Origin: an uncultured Eubacteriales bacterium
Lineage (GTDB): Bacteria > Bacillota > Clostridia > Peptostreptococcales > Anaerovoracaceae
Direction of reading: 5' to 3'
NCBI GenBank assembly: GCA_900542295.1
Contig: UQNJ01000002.1
Location: forward strand, 1 to 64,000
Length of the DNA: 64,000 nucleotides
Of the stretch, positions 52,903-61,219 are shown piece after piece (the stretch's first letter is position 1; each line of letters starts with the position of its first letter). The position numbers and the translations under genes were made by a program. Under the pieces are notes generated by a model. That model was not told the origin of the DNA, ran no database searches, and saw only the letters and a list, made by a program, of their open reading frames with translations.

Positions 52903-53611
52903 GTTTATTCTCCTTTACAATTATCGTAGTGAAATAGCTTATGTCTTTCATATCTTTCTGCTTTATAGACTCTATGCCTATATATATTTTTTCATTTTCC
53001 ATACCGCAGTTTTCCACCATATAGACTTGTATATCATCTTCTTTTGCTGTCTTTTCTATATCCCTTATCGTTTCGGAAAGTCCCGCTCCGCTCTTCATAA
53101 ATACTCTTGTTCCCGGATATTTCAGAGCCTCTTCTACACCGTATGAGGCAGGTATGATGTGAAGCTGTTCGTCTTCCTCACATAAAGAAATATCTGCTCT
53201 CGCCGCAGCTGCACAAAATGAAGTTATTCCGTTTACTATATGTGCTTCAAACCCATCTCTTTCTACTATCCTGTGTACATACATGTAAGTTGCATATACA
53301 CAAGGATCTCCTATAGTAAGAAATGCTACGTTTCTGCCTTCTTCAAGCTCTGTTTCTATAACTTTGGAAGCCTTGCTGTGATACTCATCAAGAACCTTTC
53401 TGTCCTTTGTCATCGGCATTTCTATACAAAGAACAGGCTTCTGTTCTATCTCTGTGATAAGCTTTTTTGCAGATTTCCAAGCCGCTGACCTTTCTCTGTC
53501 AATTCCGGGAACGGCTATCACATCACACTTTTTAATAATATCTGCTGCTTTAAATGTCATAAGCTCCGGTTCTCCAATGCTTACTCCTACTCCGTAAAGT
53601 TTACCTCTCAT
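52895..53611 (-). CDS. cbiL: Cobalt-precorrin-2 C20-methyltransferase
   Basis: The first methylation of the corrin branch. The 238 residues include YGVGVSIGEPELMTFKAADI, TIGDPCVYATYMYVHRIVE, GITSFCAAAARADISLCEED and VFMKSGAG. It overlaps cbiD by 11 bases. Confidence 0.94.
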   Translation of the reverse strand: MRGKLYGVGVSIGEPELMTFKAADIIKKCDVIAVPGIDRERSAAWKSAKKLITEIEQKPVLCIEMPMTKDRKVLDEYHSKASKVIETELEEGRNVAFLTIGDPCVYATYMYVHRIVERDGFEAHIVNGITSFCAAAARADISLCEEDEQLHIIPASYGVEEALKYPGTRVFMKSGAGLSETIRDIEKTAKEDDIQVYMVENCGMENEKIYIGIESIKQKDMKDISYFTTIIVKENKHD

Positions 53612-54758
53612 TTTTCTCTCCTGCTTTCTTTATAAGCTCCTCCGCCGCTCCGCACATGGTAAGTATGCCGTACCTGTTTGAAAAAATCACTGCTCCCAGC
53701 TTAAAATTGCCGTATGAACGGTTATTAAGATAAAAGTCTATTTTATTTCCCACAATTTCCATTGTCTTTTCCATAAGCCCATTCTCCTTGAGCACTGCAA
53801 GTCCATCGTCGGTATTGACACAGGAAAGTATCTTTGCTGCACCCTCTCTTTCTATTCCAGCCTGAATGGCGGCAGCAGCAAGGATTTCCATCCGGCTGTC
53901 AGCTTCTTTTGAATGTGTATTCATTATGCCTCCTGCAACCTTTATAAACTTTCCTATGTGTGCAATGAACAAGACCTCCTCATATTTGAGCTCATTGAGC
54001 ATGTCTATTGTAAGACCCACGAAGTTACTGCATTTTACTACTTCTTCATCCTTTATATCTATAAGACTCTTTACAAAATCGGCTCCGTAGTTACCCGGAG
54101 TTATTATGACAGGTGAAGTCCTTCCGCTTCTTTTCTGCTTCAGCTCTATATGTATGCTTTCAACTATAGCTTCCTCGCTCATCGGCTCAACTATACCGCT
54201 TGTTCCCAATACGGAGAGACCCCCCTCTATTCCAAGCCTCGGATTGAATGTGCGGTTTGCAAGTTCCCTTCCTTTAGGCAGAATTATTTCAGTCTTAAAT
54301 CCGCCTTTTATTTCAAAATCTTCTATAATACTTTGAAGCTCATCTGTTATCATCTGCCTCGGTACTCTATTTATAGCCGCCTCTCCTACCGCTTGCCACA
54401 GACCGGGTTTTGTAACTCTCCCTACGCCCTCTCCTCCTTCTATAATTACTCCGTCTGTATCTGAAAAAGATACGAGGGCGCACACCGGCATTCCGTTCGT
54501 AACATCAGGGTCATCGCCGCTGTCTTTTAAAACTGTACATAACGCAGCATTTTTTCCTTTGAAGCTTCCGGAGACTTTGAGGGTAAGATGTATACCTTTA
54601 GGTGTATCTATCTCAATCGAATCAGGTATCATCCCTGTCACCATAGCCATTGCGGCGGCCTTTGATGCTGCGGCTGCACAAGTACCTGTTGTATATCCAT
54701 ATCTGAGTTTTCTGTTATTTTTGGTTATGTAATAATCTTCTATGCCTGTTTTATGCAT
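53601..54758 (-). CDS. cbiD: Cobalt-precorrin-5B C1-methyltransferase
   Basis: Methylates C1, an anaerobic-pathway-specific enzyme unlike the other corrin methyltransferases. The 385 residues begin with the family's GYTTGTCAAAASKAA and contain GRVTKPGLW, GGLSVLGTSGIVEPMSE and HIGKFIKVAGGIMNTHS. It follows cobD by 11 bases. Confidence 0.95.
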   Translation of the reverse strand: MHKTGIEDYYITKNNRKLRYGYTTGTCAAAASKAAAMAMVTGMIPDSIEIDTPKGIHLTLKVSGSFKGKNAALCTVLKDSGDDPDVTNGMPVCALVSFSDTDGVIIEGGEGVGRVTKPGLWQAVGEAAINRVPRQMITDELQSIIEDFEIKGGFKTEIILPKGRELANRTFNPRLGIEGGLSVLGTSGIVEPMSEEAIVESIHIELKQKRSGRTSPVIITPGNYGADFVKSLIDIKDEEVVKCSNFVGLTIDMLNELKYEEVLFIAHIGKFIKVAGGIMNTHSKEADSRMEILAAAAIQAGIEREGAAKILSCVNTDDGLAVLKENGLMEKTMEIVGNKIDFYLNNRSYGNFKLGAVIFSNRYGILTMCGAAEELIKKAGEKNER

Positions 54759-54769
54759 ATCTACTCCTT

Positions 54770-55819
54770 TTACAGCGCTCTTACCGCTTCTGTGAGCAGC
54801 ATGTTTTCTTCATGACTTTTAACTGCAATTCTGAAATACTCCTTGCCAAGACCTTCAAAATTATCGCAGGATCTTACAAGAATGCCCTTTTTCAACATTT
54901 TTTCTTTGAAGTCTTCTTGTGTTTTTATGAGCATAAAATTTGCCTCACTGTCCAAAACAGTAATTCCTGCTCCTCTCAATTCTCTTTTTAAGTATTCTTT
55001 TTCTTCTTTTATTATTTTTAAAGTCTTTTCTACATAATCTCCACAGTCCTTAATTGCCGCTTCACCTGCCTTTTGGGCAGCGATAGAAACATTCCAGCAC
55101 TGACTCATACTGCACATTTTGTCTATGATTTTTGTGTCTGAGCAAAGACCGTATCCCAATCTTATACCCGGCATCGCATAAGTTTTCGTCATTGATTTTA
55201 GCACAAAAACATTTTTAGTTTCAGATACCATATCTACTGCCGAAAAGCTTTCGTAATTTTCCGACATTTCCCCGAAGCTTTCATCTATAAAGAGCATCGC
55301 TCCCATCTTTGCGCACCGTTCTGCAAGGATTTTTACCGTTCCTATGTCTGCTGTTTTTCCGGTAGGATTGTTGGGATTACATAAAAATACTATATCTATA
55401 TCTTCCGATATGTTAGCTTCTATTATGCCGACGTTTTTATCTATATCGAAATCTTCATCAAGAACTACTGATTTTACTTCTCCTCCCCATGCTTTTATAC
55501 TCTGTCTGTATTCGCAAAAGGTCGGTTCTGTTATCAGCGCTTTTGCCGGGCGCAATGCCGCTGACATCTGAAATATAAGCTCCGCTCCGCCGTTTCCGCA
55601 TATAATATTTTCCTCGCTGATGTTCTCCTTTTCGGCTATAAGTTTCCTCAGCATTTTACATTCTGCATCAGGATACTTCTCCGATGCGTATATTGATTCT
55701 GCCGCAGCCTTTATAACCTGTTCAGGCGTTCCTTGCGGATTGATATTTACAGAAAAGTCTGCTTTTATGTTTTGTCCGTATATCTGTCCTCCATGAGGGT
55801 TTTTTTCTCTTATAAGCAT
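54770..55819 (-). CDS. cobD: L-threonine-O-3-phosphate decarboxylase
   Basis: A PLP enzyme that makes (R)-1-amino-2-propanol phosphate, the linker of the nucleotide loop. The 349 residues have HGGQIYG and DFSVNINPQG at the start, CNPNNPTGKTADIG, and the PLP-binding Lys212 in SMTKTYAMPGIRLGYG. It resembles histidinol-phosphate aminotransferase, the main alternative; the position between cbiB and cbiD settles it. The name follows Salmonella usage. Confidence 0.9.
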   Translation of the reverse strand: MLIREKNPHGGQIYGQNIKADFSVNINPQGTPEQVIKAAAESIYASEKYPDAECKMLRKLIAEKENISEENIICGNGGAELIFQMSAALRPAKALITEPTFCEYRQSIKAWGGEVKSVVLDEDFDIDKNVGIIEANISEDIDIVFLCNPNNPTGKTADIGTVKILAERCAKMGAMLFIDESFGEMSENYESFSAVDMVSETKNVFVLKSMTKTYAMPGIRLGYGLCSDTKIIDKMCSMSQCWNVSIAAQKAGEAAIKDCGDYVEKTLKIIKEEKEYLKRELRGAGITVLDSEANFMLIKTQEDFKEKMLKKGILVRSCDNFEGLGKEYFRIAVKSHEENMLLTEAVRAL

Positions 55820-55835
55820 ATCTCACCATCTTGTA

Positions 55836-56810
55836 TTAAAATATTATTACTGCCCATATAACGCAAAACAGAACTGTAAATACAGCTGCCGAACCATACA
55901 TAAGTTTATGACTTTTAAGAATGTCACAAGGTTCTATCTCTCGTAACGGGTCTCCTATATAATCTTTTTTATGAAGTACACCAAAATATTTTATGTCCCC
56001 TGCCAGCCTTACATCGAGAGCTCCCGCACATACAGACTCCGTCTGCGCAGAGTTGGGACTTGCATGTTTTAACCTGTCTCTCCGGAATATCTTCAAAGCA
56101 TTTTTCGCATCATATCCAAGAAACCATGAAGCAGCAATCATCGAAAGAGCTGTTAATCTCGACGGAATAAAATTTGCCAGATCGTCAAGCTTTGCCGGGA
56201 ATCTTCCGAAATCAACATATTTTTCATTTTTATACCCCAAAAGAGAATCCATGGTGTTTATCGCTTTGTAAAGATACGCAAAAGGCGCTCCTCCTGCAAA
56301 GAAAAACAGCATTGGAGCAGTTACTCCGTCAGAAGTATTTTCTGCTACCGTTTCTACTGCGGCTCTGATAACCCCTTCTTGTGTAAGCTCCTCTGTATTT
56401 CTGCCTACTATCATCGAAAGGGCATTTCTTGCGCCTTCCAGATCATCATCTTTAATCTTACAATACACCTTTTTACTTTCCTTCATAAGAGATTTTGCTG
56501 CTACTATCTGCCACATCATAAGGCTGTGTACCACTATGCAAAAATATCTGTTTAGTTTGTATGAACATATAAGGATTGCTGCAGGAATAACTGCCGAAAA
56601 CAGACAGATAACAATTGCCGTGATCAGACCGCCTGTCCTCTTGGATTTTGGAGTATCCGGCAATATTTTTCTTATAAACTTTTCAAATCTTTTAATACTG
56701 TTTCCGATTAAATTTATCGAATGTGGGAATTCAGGCGGATCTGCAAAAAAACAGTCCAAAATTACACCTGCAAAAAATGCTGCCGAAATCTGAATTGCAT
56801 ATTCTCTCAT
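55836..56810 (-). CDS. cbiB: Adenosylcobinamide-phosphate synthase
   Basis: A membrane protein that joins aminopropanol phosphate to adenosylcobyrate. About 324 residues with several hydrophobic helices, FFADPPEFPHSINLIGNSIK at the start, AAVETVAENTSDGVTAPMLF in the middle, and PNSAQTESVCAGALDVRLAG, all typical for CbiB. ATG 56810 lies right after the terminator T-run, so the ribosome site GGAAGG is in the hairpin's right side. It is the first gene of the biosynthesis operon. Confidence 0.93.
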   Translation of the reverse strand: MREYAIQISAAFFAGVILDCFFADPPEFPHSINLIGNSIKRFEKFIRKILPDTPKSKRTGGLITAIVICLFSAVIPAAILICSYKLNRYFCIVVHSLMMWQIVAAKSLMKESKKVYCKIKDDDLEGARNALSMIVGRNTEELTQEGVIRAAVETVAENTSDGVTAPMLFFFAGGAPFAYLYKAINTMDSLLGYKNEKYVDFGRFPAKLDDLANFIPSRLTALSMIAASWFLGYDAKNALKIFRRDRLKHASPNSAQTESVCAGALDVRLAGDIKYFGVLHKKDYIGDPLREIEPCDILKSHKLMYGSAAVFTVLFCVIWAVIIF

Positions 56811-56835
56811 AAAAAAAACACCTTCCGTGAGGTGT
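56811..56835 (-). terminator. Riboswitch terminator/sequestor overlapping the cbiB ribosome site
   Basis: On the minus strand ACACCT pairs with AGGTGT around CACGGA, followed by T8 that runs directly into the cbiB ATG. The hairpin's 3' side contains the GGAAGG ribosome site. The same structure could end transcription or block translation when cobalamin binds. Confidence 0.75.
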
Positions 56836-56888
56836 ACAAAAAATTCCAAACTTCATTTAAGCCCCACCTCAGAAAGCCTAAAGCAATT

Positions 56889-57078
56889 TACAACAGGTCT
56901 ACCGGCTTAATCTTTATAACCTACTTACAAATACCTTCCCAAAGTCTTTAAACCGGCTTATGCGGTTTTGCTCTTGCTTCAGTGGTTCTTGCCCTCTGCA
57001 AGTTTATAAATCTGTTTTCGTAGATTTTACGGTTGCTGAGACACAGCGCAGGAGTTTCACCTGCTTCCGAGATGTTGC
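56889..57078 (-). ncRNA. Cobalamin riboswitch (biosynthesis operon)
   Basis: Minus strand. It shows the core GTGAAACTCCTGCGCTGTG, TCTCAGCAACCGTAAA, CCACTGAAGC, GGGAAGG and the B12-box-like GCCGGTAGACCTGTTG. It resembles the riboswitch at 44490 in these segments but differs in the peripheral stems. It precedes cbiB and ten further cobalamin genes. The first part of the 340-base gap (56836-56888) is the linker to the terminator. Confidence 0.92.
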
Positions 57079-57091
57079 TTATCTTATATAA

Positions 57092-57120
57092 AGTCTACAA
57101 TTTTTTTGTGCTTTTGTCAA
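57092..57120 (-). promoter_or_regulatory. Promoter of the cobalamin biosynthesis operon
   Basis: On the minus strand TTGACA (57115-57120), a 17-base spacer and TAGACT (57092-57097), just before the riboswitch. Confidence 0.75.
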
Positions 57121-57151
57121 TCTTTCTGAAACGCTATAATGATTTGACAAA

Positions 57152-57718
57152 TTACTGTATGCAGCTGCCGCTTTTTATGACAAGGTTTTCCAGAGTACTG
57201 CCCTTTTCAAACATACTCTTGTAAAGCTCAGTACAGTTTTTGTATTGTTTGAAAATATCTTTTGCTTTTTCTTCATCGTCATAAACTTTCCAATATCCGG
57301 AGCACTTGCAGCAGCATCCTCTGTTTTCTATAAATCCGCATACATCCTCCGGCGGAAATCCCAGAAAGAAACCTAATTCATGGGGGAATTCGATAGACTC
57401 GTTTAATCTTTTTATAAGTCTTATCACACATTTCTCCGGGCTTTGACAGCAATATCCCATATTCTCAAGTACCCTCAAAGTCTTGGCGTTTTTGAGGTCT
57501 TTTTTTAAAAATTCAGGTCTGAATACATACATAAGTACTCGGTTTTCCCTTATTCTCAAAGGAATTATCTTAATTCCTCTTGATACGAATATTCTGTTAA
57601 GCCTTCTGAGATTTTCCTTTATTTCTTCATCACTTTCAAATATACAAGAAAATATGCTTCCTGTCTTAATTCCAGCAAGAGTCGGTGCACAATGTTTTAT
57701 TATCAATTCTTCTCTCAT
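57152..57718 (-). CDS. DUF3793 family protein
   Basis: A 188-residue cytosolic protein with the family start IIKHCAPTLAGIKTGSIFSC, then NRVLMYVFRPEFLKKDL, LENMGYCCQSPEKCVIRLIK, and FPHELGFFLGFPPEDVCGFI. It is cysteine-rich (CCCKCSGYWKVY). The function is unknown. Genes of this family are often next to iron, flavodoxin or B12 genes in clostridia, as here. It has its own promoter with a palindrome and lies just upstream of the cobalamin riboswitch. Confidence 0.85.
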   Translation of the reverse strand: MREELIIKHCAPTLAGIKTGSIFSCIFESDEEIKENLRRLNRIFVSRGIKIIPLRIRENRVLMYVFRPEFLKKDLKNAKTLRVLENMGYCCQSPEKCVIRLIKRLNESIEFPHELGFFLGFPPEDVCGFIENRGCCCKCSGYWKVYDDEEKAKDIFKQYKNCTELYKSMFEKGSTLENLVIKSGSCIQ

Positions 57719-57819
57719 TATTATACCTTTCTTTCATTGGTGTGAAGATTTGTTTCTGAGGAAATAGGAGTGGTCAGGCCAAGTGTGGTGGTTTGGGTAA
57801 ACGGGCGGTCCGGTCGAGC

Positions 57820-57837
57820 AGTTAGTTATAACTAACT
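57820..57837. promoter_or_regulatory. 18-bp perfect palindrome in the DUF3793 promoter
   Basis: AGTTAGTTATAACTAACT is a perfect palindrome. It starts about ten bases downstream of the -10, in the likely initial transcribed region, so a repressor bound there would block the gene. The GTTAG/CTAAC half-sites resemble those of DtxR/IdeR-type iron boxes, but the spacing is not the same. Confidence 0.6.
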
Positions 57838-57847
57838 TACATTGTAC

Positions 57848-57875
57848 ATTATACAATTATCTTGTTCTTTGTCAA
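57848..57875 (-). promoter_or_regulatory. Promoter of the DUF3793 gene
   Basis: On the minus strand TTGACA (57870-57875), a 16-base spacer and TATAAT (57848-57853). A second dyad, TTGTA-CATTA-TACAA, covers the -10. The leader is about 120 bases with GC-rich segments (57775-57815) and no recognised RNA element. Confidence 0.8.
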
Positions 57876-57879
57876 TGAG

Positions 57880-58095
57880 TTTATGCGGCATATCCTGAAA
57901 ATTTTTTGTATCTTTATTTTTTAAGCATTTGTCGGCTGTCATCAGGCTTTTTTCAAATTTATACAACATAATTACAGCTTGAGCAGTGCTGACTCATGAT
58001 GAAGTTTTTCATAAAATATCGACCGTTGGCTATTTATTTTTTGGGTGTAATATAATTTATATACAATTTGAAACATATCCATAGAATCTCAATGA
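57880..58095. other. AT-rich spacer without recognised genes
   Basis: About 215 bases between the DUF3793 promoter and the terminator of the TasA-like operon. I see no open reading frame of useful length and no clear promoter or RNA gene in it. Confidence 0.6.
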
Positions 58096-58098
58096 AAA

Positions 58099-58140
58099 AG
58101 ACCTCGTGAGGAGCTTTAAACATGCTCTTTCACAAGGTCT
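58099..58140 (-). terminator. Terminator of the TasA-like operon
   Basis: On the minus strand AGACCTTGTGA pairs with TCACGAGGTCT (11 pairs, one G-U) with an extra inner GAGC/GCTC pairing and a T5 run afterwards. It lies 47 bases past the last stop codon of the operon. Confidence 0.85.
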
Positions 58141-58186
58141 TCTGTGATTTTATTATACGATTTTGTTCAAAATGAGCGGTATAAAA

Positions 58187-59566
58187 CTATTTAGCTTTTG
58201 TAAAGAATGTAACAGAATTATTTAACCTTTTACATTGTCCTGCGTTGTCAAGACATACATAAACATATATATCGTCTGTACCCTGCTTTATATTATTTCC
58301 GTAAGCTGTAAGCCGGTCGAAGCTGTCTATATAATCAACATCTATCATTGACACTCTTCTGTCGTTTAAATTGAGCTGTTCTAAGGCTCCGAAGTCATTA
58401 TCTGCAATCACGATATTTGCATTGGTTCCTACATTAGGGTCTGCTTCTATATGTAAGAATCTTATGCTTTTCAAATTAGGATTTTTGAACTCACATCCGA
58501 TAATTTCAATTTTTCCGCAATTTTCCGCCGGCGTAATTTGTATGCCTTCCCATGCGCAATCTGTGAAAATGCAGTTCTTAACAGTCAAATCTCCCGAAAA
58601 ATCGGAAGCATAGACTGCTGATGCAGTATCATTTACATTTGTAGGTCTGTTAAAATTCAATCCCTCAAGGACAACATTAACATCTTTTCCTATGTGAAGA
58701 GGTGTTCCTGTAAATGTCGCCCCTGCTGTACCTGCCTTTATTGTTATATCTTTACTTACGGTAAGGCTCTTGGTAAGTGCTACTGTACCGTTAACTACTA
58801 TAGTGTCTCCATTTTGAGCGCTATTGAGTTTTTCTTCAAACTCGGCTGCCGGTGTAGGAGCTATTATGTCCCCGTATTCTACTGCCGGATACTGTGCATT
58901 TGCATCGTAATTATTGCCGAAACTGTCAGATTCGTGCTGCTTTTGAGTTGCAACAACATTTATACCGAAATCTATATAAGGAGTATCTCCCGGGTTGGTG
59001 CCGTGGTTTGCTTCATTTCCAATGTTTTCCGGCATAAATACAGTCATTGCAACAACATCTGACTCTCCGAAAGATAAAAGTTCACCTGCTGCTGAAAAAG
59101 TTCCAAAATCAATTGCCGTATTCTTGATTGCGTTATATGCGGCATTACGATCCGCATACTTAGTTGTAATGTTCTTATCTATACCGAATTTAAGCAGTTT
59201 TGTGAGATCTATAGGTTCGCCTTCATGGTTCTTTCCTATGTAATTATTGAGTACGCTGGTTCCGAACTGATATTTGAAAGCAAGGTTTCCTTTATTTGTT
59301 ATTTTAAAATATACTGTTTGTGTATAACCCGGTTCCCAAAGTGCATTCTCATCAAAAATTGATGCATTTTCTGTTACCTTTGTCCAAGCTGACATGTCTG
59401 TGCTGTACTCAAGTTCAACATCCAGATTTCCCGCCTGAATCTTATTCTTTCCGTTTGTAACGCTGTCTGTAAACCATGCAAAAGTAAGTCCCACCAGCAT
59501 CACTACGCAAAGGAGCATTGAGATTGCACTCATTGTTAAGTTCTTTTTTGTATTATTATTTTTCAT
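58187..59566 (-). CDS. TasA/camelysin-like secreted protein with C-terminal beta-helix
   Basis: A 459-residue exported protein. A SipW-type signal region (about 10-33, ISMLLCVVMLVGLTFAWFTD) is followed by the TasA-like beta-sandwich (about 34-210; SVTNGKNKIQAGNLDVELEY, EPGYTQTVYFKITNKGNLAF). The motif ESDSFGNNYDANAQYP at 212-227 marks the junction to a right-handed beta-helix-like C-terminal region (about 240-440, with VLEGLNFNRPTN, LTVKNCIFTD). There is no LPXTG or transmembrane C-terminus. TasA-like proteins form extracellular fibres; the helix part may bind glycans or polymers. It is the last gene of the operon. Confidence 0.8.
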   Translation of the reverse strand: MKNNNTKKNLTMSAISMLLCVVMLVGLTFAWFTDSVTNGKNKIQAGNLDVELEYSTDMSAWTKVTENASIFDENALWEPGYTQTVYFKITNKGNLAFKYQFGTSVLNNYIGKNHEGEPIDLTKLLKFGIDKNITTKYADRNAAYNAIKNTAIDFGTFSAAGELLSFGESDVVAMTVFMPENIGNEANHGTNPGDTPYIDFGINVVATQKQHESDSFGNNYDANAQYPAVEYGDIIAPTPAAEFEEKLNSAQNGDTIVVNGTVALTKSLTVSKDITIKAGTAGATFTGTPLHIGKDVNVVLEGLNFNRPTNVNDTASAVYASDFSGDLTVKNCIFTDCAWEGIQITPAENCGKIEIIGCEFKNPNLKSIRFLHIEADPNVGTNANIVIADNDFGALEQLNLNDRRVSMIDVDYIDSFDRLTAYGNNIKQGTDDIYVYVCLDNAGQCKRLNNSVTFFTKAK

Positions 59567-59604
59567 TATCGAATTCCTCCTTTATATAACTATGGGATAT
59601 TCTT

Positions 59605-61155
59605 CTATGACAAAGTTGCCTGTGCTCCGTTAACATATATACTGCATTTTCTGAGATTATCTCCGTCAACGCCTGACATATCAAGCAGCTGTGTCTGAAT
59701 ATTGTCTGTAGTGATATCTACGCCGTTAGATGTGCAGTTATTAAAGTTATATGTTTTTCCTATTGCTCCTGCACCTACTTTGAATGTTTTTTCAAATGTG
59801 CAGTTAGTAAATGTTGTGTTTGCATAAGGTCTGATAAATTCATATCCTCTTAAACATTTTCCAAATACGGTATTTGTAAAGTTTGCTGCCTTAATATTAC
59901 CATAGGATGTCCAGCCATTTAATGTGGAATCTTTAACATTTAAAGTCAGATTCTGACTGCTTGCACTGTTTACGCTGATTGGATACACTCCTGACAGCTT
60001 TGTATTTTCTATATTTACTGTGCCATTTGCTCCATCAATCAAATATACGGCTCTTCCGTAAAAGGTATCCAAGTCACTATTCTTGATAGTTATAACATTC
60101 TCTGCATCGGTATTGCTTATTATAACAGGTGAAGCCGAAGCATACGTGTCGATAGTAACGTTTTCAAGAACTACATTATTTCCTTGTATTTTTATAAATG
60201 CATTGTAGTCTTTAGAACCCATATTCTTACCTGTAACCTTGACATTTGCCAAAGTCACATTATCTCCAAGTACCATTCCTGCTGTGGAACTATCAGTTGG
60301 ATCCCCGTTATCAAGCGCAATCTCAGTACCTTCTTGACCTATAATGCTGACTCCGTTAGGTACCGCATAGTTACCGCCGCTAATTGCAAATGTTCCTTTT
60401 GAAAGTTCAAGTTTATCTCCCGGCTCTGCATTTTCAATCGCACTGTCAAATTCACTCTGTGAGCCTACAAGGAAAGTTGCTCCCTTATCATAAGTATTGT
60501 CGAAGCTGTCATTCTCTGCCATTGCCTGTTTTGCAACTACATTGACATCAATTGTTATGCTTTTTTTCGCATATTCATTGCCTGCCGATTCTTTCATATG
60601 TACTGCGAGGGCAAAATACTGGGTTTCGTTTTTAGTTCCATTTATTATCTCGTCAAGAGTTCCGTTAGGTGCTGCTGTTACCTCGCCCGGTTTAACATCC
60701 CCTGTCTGACCACCTGCCATAGCTTTAAGTTCAGTCCATGAATTTGTGCCTGCAAGATCATTCGGCATTTTGCCGTCAAGAACTGCATACTCAAGAGCAT
60801 TTGCAAGCCCCCCGTCTTTTACATTTAATAATATGTTGTAATTAAGCGCAAGGTTTCCTTTGTTCTTAACCGCAAGATATACGATTTCCGTCTTGCCCGG
60901 CTCCCACTTAATTCCATTGCCATTTGCAGAAAAAATATCACCCTTTCCGTCTGCAATAGAAACATATTCTCCGTTGCCTGTACCGTCTTTGTCCATAAGC
61001 AAATCAATCTTAAGATTTCCTGCCTGTATGCGGTTCCCCTTGTTTGTAACGCTGTCTGTGAACCATGCAAAAGTAAGACCTGCCAACATGACCACGCACA
61101 GGAGCATTGACAGTGCACTCATAGCCAAGCTCTTCTTAGTATCTTTACCTATCAT
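59605..61155 (-). CDS. TasA/camelysin-like secreted protein with C-terminal beta-helix (second)
   Basis: A 516-residue paralogue. SipW-type signal region (about 10-34, SMLLCVVMLAGLTFAWFTDS), the TasA-like domain (VTNKGNRIQAGNLKIDLLMD, EPGKTEIVYLAVKNKGNLAL), then the junction ENDSFDNTYDKGATF, then a beta-helix-like region (GDKLELSKGTFAISGGNYAV and repeats such as NVVLENVTID, NVITIKNSDLDTFY). The N-terminal third is about as similar to the neighbours as they are to each other; the C-terminal part is different. A DUF-type pectate-lyase-like repeat is possible. Confidence 0.8.
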   Translation of the reverse strand: MIGKDTKKSLAMSALSMLLCVVMLAGLTFAWFTDSVTNKGNRIQAGNLKIDLLMDKDGTGNGEYVSIADGKGDIFSANGNGIKWEPGKTEIVYLAVKNKGNLALNYNILLNVKDGGLANALEYAVLDGKMPNDLAGTNSWTELKAMAGGQTGDVKPGEVTAAPNGTLDEIINGTKNETQYFALAVHMKESAGNEYAKKSITIDVNVVAKQAMAENDSFDNTYDKGATFLVGSQSEFDSAIENAEPGDKLELSKGTFAISGGNYAVPNGVSIIGQEGTEIALDNGDPTDSSTAGMVLGDNVTLANVKVTGKNMGSKDYNAFIKIQGNNVVLENVTIDTYASASPVIISNTDAENVITIKNSDLDTFYGRAVYLIDGANGTVNIENTKLSGVYPISVNSASSQNLTLNVKDSTLNGWTSYGNIKAANFTNTVFGKCLRGYEFIRPYANTTFTNCTFEKTFKVGAGAIGKTYNFNNCTSNGVDITTDNIQTQLLDMSGVDGDNLRKCSIYVNGAQATLS

Positions 61156-61219
61156 TTCCTAATCCTCCATAAAATTATTTTACTTTTCCACTATATCATT
61201 TATATCATTTTAAAAGTTT

